A stretch of 64,000 nucleotides of DNA from Hydractinia symbiolongicarpus (GCF_029227915.1 NC_079885.1:15945001-16009000), one strand, 5' to 3'; shown: positions 35,731-48,241, counted from the stretch's first letter. Notes: generated from the letters alone by a model not told the origin. A program made the numbers and translations.

Positions 35731-36180
35731 ATTGACTTTTTCACGTTACATTATTTATCATTACGACTGTGACGTATCTTTTTTAGGCAATAGCCGCTGA
35801 GTAAATCAAGTAAGGGACGTGATTAGAAGTTTCTTTCCCTTCAAAACGGCTACGATCTGGCAGCAATAAATGCGCCACGTCGCAAATGAATGGATTACGA
35901 GCGTCAGACAAAGAAAATGGCGATGTAGTTAATTTGCTAATTAACTTTGTCATATGAAAATTAAGTCTGAAAGTACCCTAGATTGCCTTCGTTGGAACTT
36001 TTTACCGGAAATCATAAAGCGTATTATTGTTAAAAAGAATCGATAGCGCTTAAAAGAAGCTGTCAAATGCACATAAACACGACCTATTTCGAATGATCCA
36101 GTCAAGAAATATGACCTTTAAAGTTTGAACCATTTTCGATGTAATGTGCTAATAAATCGTAGATATCTGCCCGTTTGTTT

Positions 36181-36299
36181 GTCTACGACCATACCACGAT
36201 GAACACACCTGTTCTCGTCCGATCACGGAAGTTAAGCATCGTCGGGTCGGGATAGTGCTTGGATGGGGAACCGCCTGGGAACTCCCGGTGTCGTAGGCT
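36181..36299 (+). rRNA. 5S rRNA gene 64, class B variant
   Basis: 119 nt; C67T, A77G and G89A, with T127A. Duplicate of copy 62. Confidence 0.92.
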
Positions 36300-36748
36300 A
36301 TTGACTATTTCACGTTACATTATTTATCATTACGACTGTGACGTATGTTTTTTACGCAATAGCCGCTGAGTAAATCAAGTAAGGGACGTGATTGGAAGTT
36401 GCTTTCCCTTAAAACGGCTACAATCTTGCTGCAATAAATGCGCCACGTCGCAAATAAATGGATTACGAGCGTCAGACAAAGAAATTGGCGATGTAGTTAC
36501 TTTGCTAATTAACTTTGTCATATGAAAATTAAGTCTGAAAGTACCCTAGATTTCCTTCGTTGGAACTTTTTACCGGAAATCTTAAAGCGCATGGTTATCG
36601 TAATTAATGGATAGCGCTTGAAATGAGCTTTCAAATGCACATAAACACGACCTATTTCGGATAATCCAGTCAACAAATATGACCTTTAAAGTTTAAACCA
36701 TTTTCGATGTAATGTGCTAATAAATCGTAGATATCTGCCCGTTTGTTT

Positions 36749-36867
36749 GTCTACGACCATACCACGATGAACACACCTGTTCTCGTCCGATCACGGAAGT
36801 TAAGCATCGTCGGGCCGGGATAGTACTTGGATGGGGGACTGCCTGGGAACTCCCGGTGTCGTAGGCT
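36749..36867 (+). rRNA. 5S rRNA gene 65, class T92
   Basis: 119 nt; C92T only, terminator intact. First gene of a T92 / B / helix-I-mutant trimer. Confidence 0.97.
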
Positions 36868-37317
36868 ATTGACTTTTTCACGTTACATTATTTATCACTA
36901 CGACTGTGACGTATCTTTTTTAGGCAATAGCCGCTGAGTAAATCAAGTAAGGGACGTGATTGAAAGTTTCCTTCCTTTCAAAACGGCTACGATCTGGCAG
37001 CAATAAATGCGCCACGTCGCAAATGAATGGATTACGAGCGTCAGACAAAGAAAATGGCGATGTAGTTAATTTGCTAATTAACTTTGTCATATGAAAATTA
37101 AGTCTGAAAGTACCCTAGATTGCCATCGTTGGAACTTTTTACCGGAAATCATAAAGCGCATTATTGTTAAAAAGAATCTATAGCGCTTAAAAAGAGCTGT
37201 CAAATGCACATAAACACGACCTATTTCGAATGATCCAGTCAAGAAATGTGACCTTTAAAGTATGAACCATTTTCGATGTAATGTGCTAATAAATCGTAGA
37301 TATCTGCCCGTTTGTTT

Positions 37318-37436
37318 GTCTACGACCATACCACGATGAACACACCTGTTCTCGTCCGATCACAGAAGTTAAGCATCGTCGGGTCGGGATAGTACTTGGA
37401 TGGGGCACCGCCTGGGATCTCCCGGTGTCGTAGGCT
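37318..37436 (+). rRNA. 5S rRNA gene 66, class B with G47A
   Basis: 119 nt; G47A, C67T, G89C and A101T, with T127A. Second gene of the trimer. Confidence 0.93.
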
Positions 37437-37885
37437 ATTGACTATTTCACGTTACATTATTTATCATTACGACTGTGACGTATCTTTTTTACGCAATAGC
37501 CGCTGAGTAAATCAAGTAAGGGACGTGATTAGAAGTTGCTTTCCATTAAAACGGCTACAATCTTGCTGCAATAAATGCGCCACGTCGCAAATAAATGGAT
37601 TACGAGCGTCAGACAAAGAAAATGGCGATGTAGTTACTTTGCTAATTAACTTTGTCATATGAAAATTAAGTCTGAAAGTACCCTAGATTGCCTTCGTTGG
37701 AACTTTTTACCGGAAATCTTAAAGCGCATAGTTATCGTAATTAATGGATAGCGCTTGAAATGAGCTTTCAAATGCACATAAACACGACCTATTTCGGATG
37801 ATCCAGTCAAGAAATATGACCTTTAAAGTTTGAACCATTTTCGATGTAATGTGCTAATAAATCGTAGATATCTGCCCGTTTGTTT

Positions 37886-38004
37886 GTCTACGACCATACC
37901 ACGATGAACACACCTGTTCTCGTCCGATCACGGAAGTTAAGCATCGTCGGGCCGGGATAGTACATGGATAGGGGACCGCCTGGGAACTCCCGGTGAGGTA
38001 GGCT
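37886..38004 (+). rRNA. 5S rRNA gene 67, class M with helix I double mutation
   Basis: 119 nt; T79A, G85A, T111A and C112G. The last two face A8 and G7, so two adjacent helix I pairs are lost. Likely pseudogene. ATAGAC flank, T5 intact. Confidence 0.91.
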
Positions 38005-38454
38005 ATAGACTTTTTCACGTTACATTATTTATCATTACGACTGTGACGTATCTTTTTTAGGCAATAGCCGCTGATTAAATCAAGTAAGGGACGTGATTAG
38101 AAGTTTCTTTCACTTCAAAACGGCTACGATCTGGCAGCAATAAATGCGCCACGTCGCAAATGAATGGATTACGAGCGTCAGACAAAGAAAATAGCGATGT
38201 AGTTAATTTGCTAATTAACTTTGTCATATGAAAATTAAGTCTGAAAGTACCCTAGATTGCCTTTGTTGGAACTTTTTACCGAAAATCTTAAAGCGCATGG
38301 TTATCGTAATTAATGGATAGCGCTTGAAATGAGCTTTCAAATGCACATAAACACGACCTATTTCGGATGATCCAGTCAAGAAATATGACCTTTAAAGATT
38401 AAACCATTTTCGATGTAATGTGCTAATAAATCGTAGATATCTGCCCGTTTGTTT

Positions 38455-38573
38455 GTCTACGACCATACCACGATGAACACACCTGTTCTCGTCCGATCAC
38501 GGAAGTTAAGCATCGTCGGGTCGGAATAGTACTTGGATGGGGCACCGCCTGGGATCTTCCGGTGTCGTAGGCT
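38455..38573 (+). rRNA. 5S rRNA gene 68, class B with compensating G71A
   Basis: 119 nt; C67T, G71A, G89C, A101T and C104T, with T127A. A71 faces T104, so the G-U of other B copies becomes a Watson-Crick pair. Confidence 0.92.
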
Positions 38574-39023
38574 ATTGACTATTTCACGTTACATTATTTA
38601 TCATTACGACTGTGACGTATCTTTTTTACGCACTAGCCGCTGAGTAAATCAAGTAAGGGACGTGATTAGCAGTTGCTTTTCCTTCAAAACGGCTACAATC
38701 TTGGTGCAATAAATGCGCCACGTCGCAAATAAATGGATTACGAGCGTCAGACAAAGAAAATGGCGATGTAGTTACTTTGCTAATTAACTTTGTCATATGA
38801 AAATTAAGTCTGAAAGTACCCTAGATTGCCTTCGTTGGAACTTTTTACCGGAAATCATAAAGCGCATTATTGTTAAAAAGAATCGATAGCGCTTAAAAGA
38901 AGCTGTCAAATGCACATAAACACGACCTATTTCGAATGATCCAGTCAAGAAATATGACCTTTAAAGTTTGAACCATTTTCGATGTAATGTGCTAATAAAT
39001 CGTAGATATCTGCCCGTTTGTTT

Positions 39024-39142
39024 GTCTACGACCATACCACGATGAACACACCTGTTCTCGTCCGATCACGGAAGTTAAGCATCGTCGGGCCGGGATAGTA
39101 CTTGGATGGGGGACTGCCTGGGAACTCCCGGTGTCGTAGGCT
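39024..39142 (+). rRNA. 5S rRNA gene 69, class T92
   Basis: 119 nt; C92T only, terminator intact. First gene of the second trimer. Confidence 0.97.
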
Positions 39143-39592
39143 ATTGACTTTTTCACGTTACATTATTTATCACTACGACTGTGACGTATCTTTTTTAGGC
39201 AATAGCCGCTGAGTAAATCAAGTAAGGGACGTGATTAAAAGTTTCTTTCCTTTCAAAACGGCTACGATCTGGCAGCAATAAATGCGCCACGTCGCAAATG
39301 AATGGATTACGAGCGTCAGACAAAGAAAATGGCGATGTAGTTAATTTGCTAATTAACTTTGTCATATGAAAATTAAGTCTGAAAGTACCCTAGATTGCCA
39401 TCGTTGGAACTTTTTACCGGAAATCATAAAGCGCATTATTGTTAAAAAGAATCTATAGCGCTTAAAAAGAGCTGTCAAATGCACATAAACACGACCTATT
39501 TCGAATGATCCAGTCAAGAAATATGACCTTTAAAGTATGAACCATTTTCGATGTAATGTGCTAATAAATCGTAGATATCTGCCCGTTTGTTT

Positions 39593-39711
39593 GTCTACGA
39601 CCATACCACGATGAACACACCTGTTCTCGTCCGATCACAGAAGTTAAGCATCGTCGGGTCGGGATAGTACTTGGATGGGGCACCGCCTGGGATCTCCCGG
39701 TGTCGTAGGCT
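39593..39711 (+). rRNA. 5S rRNA gene 70, class B with G47A
   Basis: 119 nt; G47A, C67T, G89C and A101T, with T127A. Confidence 0.93.
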
Positions 39712-40160
39712 ATTGACTATTTCACGTTACATTATTTATCATTACGACTGTGACGTATCTTTTTTACGCAATAGCCGCTGAGTAAATCAAGTAAGGGACG
39801 TGATTAGAAGTTGCTTTCCATTAAAACGGCTACAATCTTGCTGCAATAAATGCGCCACGTCGCAAATAAATGGATTACGAGCGTCAGACAAAGAAAATGG
39901 CGATGTAGTTACTTTGCTAATTAACTTTGTCATATGAAAATTAAGTCTGAAAGTACCCTAGATTGCCTTCGTTGGAACTTTTTACCGGAAATCTTAAAGC
40001 GCATAGTTATCGTAATTAATGGATAGCGCTTGAAATGAGCTTTCAAATGCACATAAACACGACCTATTTCGGATGATCCAGTCAAGAAATATGACCTTTA
40101 AAGTTTGAACCATTTTCGATGTAATGTGCTAATAAATCGTAGATATCTGCCCGTTTGTTT

Positions 40161-40279
40161 GTCTACGACCATACCACGATGAACACACCTGTTCTCGTCC
40201 GATCACGGAAGTTAAGCATCGTCGGGCCGGGATAGTACATGGATAGGGGACCGCCTGGGAACTCCCGGTGAGGTAGGCT
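40161..40279 (+). rRNA. 5S rRNA gene 71, class M with helix I double mutation
   Basis: 119 nt; same changes as copy 67. The downstream T6 run reads TTTCTT, so backup termination is weakened as well. Confidence 0.91.
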
Positions 40280-40729
40280 ATAGACTTTTTCACGTTACAT
40301 TATTTATCATTACGACTGTGACATATCTTTCTTAGGCAATAGCCGCTGATTAAATCAAGTAAGGGACGTGATTAGAAGTTTCTTTCACTTCAAAACGGCT
40401 ACGATCTGGCAGCAATAAATGCGCCACGTCGCAAATGAATGGATTACGAGCGTCAGACAAAGAAAATGGCGATGTAGTTACTTTGCTAATTAACTTTGTC
40501 ATATGAAAATTAAGTCTGAAAGTACCCTAGATTGCCTTCGTTGGAACTTTTTACCGGAAATCATAAAGCGCATTATTGTTAAAAAGAATCGATAGCGCTT
40601 AAAAGAAGCTGTCAAATGCACATAAACACGACCTATTTCGAATGATCCAGTCAAGAAATATGACCTTTAAAGTTTGAACCATTTTCGATGTAATGTGCTA
40701 ATAAATCGTAGATATCTGCCCGTTTGTTT

Positions 40730-40848
40730 GTCTACGACCATACCACGATGAACACACCTGTTCTCGTCCGATCACGGAAGTTAAGCATTGTCGGGCCGGG
40801 ATAGTACTTGGATGGGGGACTGCCTGGGAACTCCCGGTGTCGTAGGCT
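40730..40848 (+). rRNA. 5S rRNA gene 72, class T92 with C60T
   Basis: 119 nt; C60T (box A, CpG type) and C92T. First gene of the third trimer. Terminator intact. Confidence 0.96.
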
Positions 40849-41298
40849 ATTGACTTTTTCACGTTACATTATTTATCACTACGACTGTGACGTATCTTTT
40901 TTAGGCAATAGCCGCTGAGTAAATCAAGTAAGGGACGTGATTAAAAGTTTCTTTCCTTTCAAAACGGCTACGATCTGGCAGCAATAAATGCGCCACGTCG
41001 CAAATGAATGGATTACGAGCGTCAGACAAAGAAAATGGCGATGTAGTTAATTTGCTAATTAACTTTGTCATATGAAAATTAAGTCTGAAAGTACCCTAGA
41101 TTGCCATCGTTGGAACTTTTTACCGGAAATCATAAAGCGCATTATTGTTAAAAAGAATCTATAGCGCTTAAAAAGAGCTGTCAAATGCACATAAACACGA
41201 CCTATTTCGAATGATCCAGTCAAGAAATATGACCTTTAAAGTATGAACCATTTTCGATGTAATGTGCTAATAAATCGTAGATATCTGCCCGTTTGTTT

Positions 41299-41417
41299 GT
41301 CTACGACCATACCACGATGAACACACCTGTTCTCGTCCGATCACAGAAGTTAAGCATCGTCGGGTCGGGATAGTACTTGGATGGGGCACCGCCTGGGATC
41401 TCCCGGTGTCGTAGGCT
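41299..41417 (+). rRNA. 5S rRNA gene 73, class B with G47A
   Basis: 119 nt; G47A, C67T, G89C and A101T, with T127A. Duplicate of copy 70, displaced by 1706 bp. Confidence 0.93.
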
Positions 41418-41866
41418 ATTGACTATTTCACGTTACATTATTTATCATTACGACTGTGACGTATCTTTTTTACGCAATAGCCGCTGAGTAAATCAAGTAA
41501 GGGACGTGATTAGAAGTTGCTTTCCATTAAAACGGCTACAATCTTGCTGCAATAAATGCGCCACGTCGCAAATAAATGGATTACGAGCGTCAGACAAAGA
41601 AAATGGCGATGTAGTTACTTTGCTAATTAACTTTGTCATATGAAAATTAAGTCTGAAAGTACCCTAGATTGCCTTCGTTGGAACTTTTTACCGGAAATCT
41701 TAAAGCGCATAGTTATCGTAATTAATGGATAGCGCTTGAAATGAGCTTTCAAATGCACATAAACACGACCTATTTCGGATGATCCAGTCAAGAAATATGA
41801 CCTTTAAAGTTTGAACCATTTTCGATGTAATGTGCTAATAAATCGTAGATATCTGCCCGTTTGTTT

Positions 41867-41985
41867 GTCTACGACCATACCACGATGAACACACCTGTTC
41901 TCGTCCGATCACGGAAGTTAAGCATCGTCGGGCCGGGATAGTACATGGATAGGGGACCGCCTGGGAACTCCCGGTGAGGTAGGCT
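41867..41985 (+). rRNA. 5S rRNA gene 74, class M with helix I double mutation
   Basis: 119 nt; same changes as copies 67 and 71. Terminator intact. Confidence 0.91.
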
Positions 41986-42435
41986 ATAGACTTTTTCACG
42001 TTACATTATTTATCATTACGACTGTGACATATCTTTTTTAGGCAATAGCCGCTGATTAAATCAAGTAAGGGACGTGATTAGAAGTTTCTTTCACTTCAAA
42101 ACGGCTACGATCTGGCAGCAATAAATGCGCCACGTCGCAAATGAATGGATTACGAGCGTCAGACAAAGAAAATAGCGATGTAGTTAATTTGCTAATTAAC
42201 TTTGTCATATGAAAATTAAGTCTGAAAGTACCCTAGATTGCCTTTGTTGGAACTTTTTACCGGAAATCTTAAAGCGCATGGTTATCGTAATTAATGGATA
42301 GCGCTTGAAATGAGCTTTCAAATGCACATAAACACGACCTATTTCGGATGATCCAGTCAAGAAATATGACCTTTAAAGATTAAACCATTTTCGATGTAAT
42401 GTGCTAATAAATCGTAGATATCTGCCCGTTTGTTT

Positions 42436-42554
42436 GTCTACGACCATACCACGATGAACACACCTGTTCTCGTCCGATCACGGAAGTTAAGCATCGTCGG
42501 GTCGGGATAGTACTTGGATGGGGCACCGCCTGGGATCTTCCGGTGTCGTAGGCT
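42436..42554 (+). rRNA. 5S rRNA gene 75, class B
   Basis: 119 nt; C67T, G89C, A101T and C104T, with T127A. Followed by a type-2 unit. Confidence 0.93.
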
Positions 42555-43004
42555 ATTGACTATTTCACGTTACATTATTTATCATTACGACTGTGACGTA
42601 TCTTTTTTACGCACTAGCCGCTGAGTAAATCAAGTAAGGGACGTGATTAGCAGTTGCTTTCCCTTCAAAACGGCTACAATCTTGGTGCAATAAATGCGCC
42701 ACGTCGCAAATAAATGGATTACGAGCGTCAGACAAAGAAAATGGCGATGTAGTTACTTTGCTAATTAACTTTGTCATATGAAAATTAAGTCTGAAAGTAC
42801 CCTAGATTGCCTTCGTTGGAACTTTTTACCGGAAATCTTAAAGCGCATTATTGTCGTAAAGAATCCATAGCGCTTAAAAAGAACTTTCAAATGCACATAA
42901 ACACGAACTATTTCCGATCACCCAGTCAAGAATTATGATCTTTAAAGTTCGAACCATTTTCGATGTAATGTGCTAATAAATCGTAGATATCTACCCGTAT
43001 GTTT

Positions 43005-43123
43005 GTCTACGACCATACCACGATGAACACACCTGTTCTCGTCCGATCACGGAAGTTAAGCATCGTCGGGCCGGGATAGTACTTGTATGGGGGACCGCCT
43101 GGCAACTCCCGGTGTCGTAGGCT
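43005..43123 (+). rRNA. 5S rRNA gene 76, type-2 spacer, two changes
   Basis: 119 nt; G82T (unpairs helix IV, box C) and G99C. Type-2 upstream spacer, T5 intact. One of the few type-2 copies carrying private gene changes. Confidence 0.94.
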
Positions 43124-43573
43124 ATTGACTTTTTCACGTTACATTATTTATCATTACGACTGTGACGTATCTTTTTTACGCAATAGCCGCTGAGTAAATC
43201 AAGTAAGGGACTTGATTAGAAGTTTCTTTCCCTTCAAAACGGCTACGATCTGGCTGCAATAAATGCACCACGACGCAAATGAATGAATTACGAGCGTCAG
43301 ACAAAGAAAATGGCGATGTAGTTAATTTGCTAAATAACTTTGTCATATGAAAATTAAGTCTGAAAGTACCCTAGATTGCCTTCGTTGGAACTTTTTACCG
43401 GAAATCTTAAAGCGCATGGTTATCGTAATTAATGGATAGCACTTGAAATGAGCTTTCAAATGCACATAAACACGACCTATTTCGGATGATCCAGTCAAGA
43501 AATATGACCTTTAAAGATTAAACCATTTTCGATGTAATGTGCTAATAAATCGTAGATATCTGCCCGTTTGTTT

Positions 43574-43692
43574 GTCTACGACCATACCACGATGAACACA
43601 CCTGTTCTCGTCGGATCATGGAAGTTAAGCATCGTCGGGCCGGGATAGTACTTGGATGGGGGACCGCCTGGGAACTCCCGGTGTCGTAGGCT
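43574..43692 (+). rRNA. 5S rRNA gene 77, class G40 with C46T
   Basis: 119 nt; C40G and C46T. T5 intact; the backup run is shortened in an ATATTTTTTTACG context by loss of one base. Confidence 0.95.
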
Positions 43693-44141
43693 ATTGACTT
43701 TTTCACGTTACATTATTTATCATTACGACTGTGACATATTTTTTTACGCAATAGCCGCTGAGTAAATCAAGTAAGGGACGTGATTAGAAGTTTCTTTCCA
43801 TTCAAAACGGCTACAATCTTGCTGCAATAAATGCGCCACGTCGCAAATGAATGGATTACGAGCGTCAGACAAAGAAAATAGCGATGTAGTTACTTTGCTA
43901 ATTAACTTTGTCATATGAAAATTAAGTCTGCAAGTACCCTAGATTTCCTTCGTTGGAACTTTTTACCGGAAATCATAAAGCGCATTATTGTTGACAAGAA
44001 TCGATAGCGGTTAAAAAGAGCTTTCAAATGCACATAAACACGACCTATTTCGGATGATCCAGTCAAGAAATATGACCCTTAAAGTTTGAACCATTTTCGA
44101 TGTAATGTGCTAATAAATCGTAGATATCTGCCCGTTTGTTT

Positions 44142-44260
44142 GTCTACGACCATACCACGATGAACACACCTGTTCTCGTCCGATCACGGAAGTTAAACAT
44201 CGTCGGGCCGGGATAGTACATGGATAGGGGACCGCCTGGGAACTCCCGGTGTCGTAGGCT
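44142..44260 (+). rRNA. 5S rRNA gene 78, class M with G56A
   Basis: 119 nt; G56A (box A), T79A and G85A. ATAGAC flank, T5 intact. Confidence 0.94.
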
Positions 44261-44710
44261 ATAGACTTTTTCACGTTACATTATTTATCATTACGACTGT
44301 GACGTATCTTTTTTACGCAATAGCCGCTGAGTAAATCAAGTAAGGGACGTGATTAGAAGTTTCTTTCACTTCAAAACGGCTACGATCTGGCAGCAATTAA
44401 TGCGCCACGTCGCAAATGAATGGATTACGAGCGTCACACAAAGAAAATAGCGATGTAGTTAATTTGCTAATTAACTTTGTCATATGAAAATTAAGTCTGA
44501 AAGTACCCTAGATTGCCTTTGTTGGAACTTTTTACCGGAAATCTTAAAGCGCATGGTTATCGTAATTAATGGATAGCGCTTGAAATGAGCTTTCAAATGC
44601 ACATAAACACGACCTATTTCGGATGATCCAGTCAAGAAATATGACCTTTAAAGTTTAAACCATTTTCGATGTAATGTGCTAATAAATCGTAGATATCTGC
44701 CCGTTTGTTT

Positions 44711-44829
44711 GTCTACGACCATACCACGATGAACACACCTGTTCTCGTCCGATCACGGAAGTTAAGCATCGTCGGGTCGGGATAGTACTTGGATGGGGCA
44801 CCGCCTGGGATCTTCCGGTGTCGTAGGCT
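44711..44829 (+). rRNA. 5S rRNA gene 79, class B
   Basis: 119 nt; C67T, G89C, A101T and C104T, with T127A. Followed by a type-2/consensus unit. Confidence 0.93.
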
Positions 44830-45279
44830 ATTGACTATTTCACGTTACATTATTTATCATTACGACTGTGACGTATCTTTTTTACGCACTAGCCGCTGAG
44901 TAAATCAAGTAAGGGACGTGATTAGCAGTTGCTTTCCCTTCAAAACGGCTACAATCTTGGTGCAATAAATGCGCCACGTCGCAAATAAATGGATTACGAG
45001 CGTCAGACAAAGAAAATGGCGATGTAGTTACTTTGCTAATTAACTTTGTCATATGAAAATTAAGTCTGAAAGTACCCTAGATTGCCTTCGTTGGAACTTT
45101 TTACCGGAAATCTTAAAGCGCATTATTGTCGTAAAGAATCCATAGCGCTTAAAAAGAACTTTCAAATGCACATAAACACGAACTATTTCCGATCACCCAG
45201 TCAAGAATTATGATCTTTAAAGTTCGAACCATTTTCGATGTAATGTGCTAATAAATCGTAGATATCTACCCGTATGTTT

Positions 45280-45398
45280 GTCTACGACCATACCACGATG
45301 AACACACCTGTTCTCGTCCGATCACGGAAGTTAAGCATCGTCGGGCCGGGATAGTACTTGGATGGGGGACCGCCTGGGAACTCCCGGTGTCGTAGGCT
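45280..45398 (+). rRNA. 5S rRNA gene 80, exact consensus, type-2 spacer
   Basis: 119 nt with no change, intact T5 and type-2 upstream spacer. Starts a run (80-83) with the same class order as copies 1-4 and 26-29. Confidence 0.98.
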
Positions 45399-45848
45399 AT
45401 TGACTTTTTCACGTTACATTATTTATCATTACGACTGTGACGTATCTTTTTTACGCAATAGCCGCTGAGTAAATCAAGTAAGGGACTTGATTAGAAGTTT
45501 CTTTCCCTTCAAAACGGCTACGATCTGGCTGCAATAAATGCGCCGCGACGCAAATGAATGAATTACGAGCGTCAGACAAAGAAAATGGCGATGTAGTTAA
45601 TTTGCTAAATAACTTTGTCATATGAAAATTAAGTCTGAAAGTACCCTAGATTGCCTTCGTTGGAACTTTTTACTGGAAATCTTAAAGCGCATGGTTGTCG
45701 TAATTAATGGATAGCGCTTGAAATGAGCTTTCAAATGCACATAAACACGACCTATTTTGGATGATCCAGTCAAGAAATATGACCTTTAATGTTTAAACCA
45801 TTTTCGATGTAATGTGCTATCAAATCGTAGATATCTGCCCGTTTGTTT

Positions 45849-45967
45849 GTCTACGACCATACCACGATGAACACACCTGTTCTCGTCGGATCACGTAAGT
45901 TAAGCATCGTCGGGCCGGGATAGTACTTGGATGGGGGACCGCCTGGGAACTCCCGGTGTCGTAGGCT
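45849..45967 (+). rRNA. 5S rRNA gene 81, class G40 with G48T
   Basis: 119 nt; C40G and G48T. Terminator intact. Confidence 0.95.
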
Positions 45968-46416
45968 ATTGACTTTTTCACGTTACATTATTTATCATTA
46001 CGACTGTGACATATCTTTTTTACGCAATAGCCGCTGAGTAAATCAAGTAAGGGACGTGATTAGAAGTTTCTTTCCATTCAAAACGGCTACAATCTTGCTG
46101 CAATAAATGCGCCACGTCGCAAATGAATGGATTACGAGCGTCAGACAAAGAAAATAGCGATGTAGTTACTTTGCTAATTAACTTTGTCATATGAAAATTA
46201 AGTCTGCAAGTACCCTAGATTTCCTTCGTTGGAACTTTTACCGGAAATCTTAAAGCGCATGGTCGTCGTACCGAATCGATAGCGCTGAAAAAGAGCTTTC
46301 AAATGCACATAAACACGACCTATTTCGGATAATCCAGTCAAGAAATATGACCTTTAAACGTTAAACCATTTTCGATGTAATGTGCTAATAAATCGTAGAT
46401 ATCTGCCCGTTTGTTT

Positions 46417-46535
46417 GTCTACGACCATACCACGATGAACACACCTGTTCTCGTCCGATCACGAAAGTTAAGCATCGTCGGGCCGGGATAGTACTTGGAT
46501 GGGGGACTGCCTGGGAACTCCCGGTGTCGTAGGCT
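46417..46535 (+). rRNA. 5S rRNA gene 82, class T92 with G48A
   Basis: 119 nt; G48A and C92T, identical in the gene to copy 3. Terminator intact. Confidence 0.97.
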
Positions 46536-46985
46536 ATTGACTTTTTCACGTTACATTATTTATCATTACGACTGTGACGTATCTTTTTTACTCAATAGCC
46601 GCTGAGTAAATCAAGTAAGGAACGTTATTAGAAGTTTCTTTCCCTTCAAAACGGCTACGATCTGGCTGCAATAAATGCGCCACGTCGCAAATCAATGGAT
46701 TACGAGCGTCAGACAAAGAAAATGGCGATGTAGTTACTTTGCTAATTAACTTTGTCATATGAAAATTAAGTCTGAAAGTACCCTAGATTGCCTTCGTTGG
46801 AACTTTTTACCGGAAATCATAAAGCGCATTATTGTTGACAAGAATCGATAGCGCTTAAAAAGAGCTTTCAAATGCACATAAACACGACCTATTTCGGATG
46901 ATCCAGTCAAGAAATATGACCTTTAAAGTTTGAACCATTTTCGATGTAATGTGCTAATAAATAGTAGATATCTGCCCGTTTGTTT

Positions 46986-47104
46986 GTCTACGACCATACC
47001 ACGATGAACACACCTGTTCTCGTCCGATCACGGAAGTTAAGCATCGTCGGGCCGAGATAGTACATGGATAGGGGACCGCCTGGGAACTCCCGGTGTCGTA
47101 GGCT
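46986..47104 (+). rRNA. 5S rRNA gene 83, class M with G70A
   Basis: 119 nt; G70A (mismatch with C105 in helix V), T79A and G85A. Terminator intact. Confidence 0.94.
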
Positions 47105-47554
47105 ATTGACTTTTTCACGTTACATTATTTATCATTACGACTGTGACGTATCTTTTTTAGGCAATAGCCGCTGAGTAAATCAAGTAAGGGACGTGATTAG
47201 AAGTTTCTTTCACTTCAAAACGGCTACGATCTGGCAGCAATAAATGCGCCACGTCGCAAATGAATGGATTACGAGCGTCAGACAAAGAAAATAGCGATGT
47301 AGTTAATTTGCTAATTAACTTTGTCATATGAAAATTAAGTCTGAAAGTACCCTAGATTGCCTTTGTTGGAACTTTTTACCGGAAATCTTAAAGCGCATGG
47401 TTATCGTAATTAATGGATAGCGCTTGAAATGAGCTTTCAAATCCACATAAACACGACCTATTTCGGATAATCCAGTCAAGAAATATGACCTTTAAAGATT
47501 AAACCATTTTCGATGTAATGTGCTAATAAATCGTAGATATCTGCCCGTTTGTTT

Positions 47555-47673
47555 GTCTACGACCATACCACGATGAACACACCTGTTCTCGTCCGATCAC
47601 GGAAGTTAAGCATCGTCGGGTCGGGATAGTACTTGGATGGGGCACCGCCTGGGATCTTCCGGTGTCGTAGGCT
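47555..47673 (+). rRNA. 5S rRNA gene 84, class B
   Basis: 119 nt; C67T, G89C, A101T and C104T. The flank is TATTTCTCG, with T127A and a further change. Confidence 0.93.
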
Positions 47674-48122
47674 ATTGACTATTTCTCGTTACATTATTTA
47701 TCATTACGACTGTGACGTATCTTTTTTACGCACTAGCCGCTGAGTAAATCAAGTAAGGGACGTGATTAGAAGTTTCTTTCCCTTCAAAACGGCTACAATC
47801 TTGCTGCAATAAATGCGCCACGTCGCAAATGAATGGATTACGAGCGTCAGACAAAGAAAATAGCGATGTAGTTACTTTGCTAATTAACTTTGTCATATGA
47901 AAATTAAGTCTGCAAGTACCCTAGATTTCCTTCGTCGGAACTTTTATCGGAAATCTTAGAGCGCATGATTGTCGTACCGAATCGATAGCGCTTAAAAAGA
48001 GCTTTCAAATGCACATAAACACGACTTATTTCGGATAATCCAGTCAAGAAGTATGACCATTAAAGATTAAACCATTTTCGATGTAATGTGCTAATAAATC
48101 GTAGATATCTGCCCGTTTGTTT

Positions 48123-48241
48123 GTCTACGACCATACCACGATGAACACACCTGTTCTCGTCCGATCACGGAAGTTAAGCATCGTCGGGCTGGGATAGTAC
48201 TTGGATGGGGGACCGCCTGGGAACTCCCGGTGTCGTAGGCT
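48123..48241 (+). rRNA. 5S rRNA gene 85, C68T
   Basis: 119 nt; C68T only, a CpG-type change leaving a U-G pair with G107. Terminator intact. Confidence 0.96.

Larger units (their letters stand above)
34400..36790 (+). repeat. Two-unit 1137-bp tandem duplication, genes 61-64
   Basis: C46G/T84A genes (61, 63) alternate with A77G/G89A B genes (62, 64). The match at 1137 bp runs from the spacer before gene 61 into gene 65. Edges are approximate. Confidence 0.75.
38730..40435 (+). repeat. Left copy of a 1706-bp trimer duplication, genes 69-71
   Basis: The order T92, B with G47A, then M with the T111A/C112G helix I mutation recurs as genes 72-74. An older copy of the same trimer is genes 65-67. 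Confidence 0.8.
40436..42173 (+). repeat. Right copy of the trimer duplication, genes 72-74
   Basis: Displaced by 1706 bp from genes 69-71. The match ends in the spacer after gene 74, where AATAGCG with TTAATTT replaces AATGGCG with TTACTTT. Confidence 0.8.
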
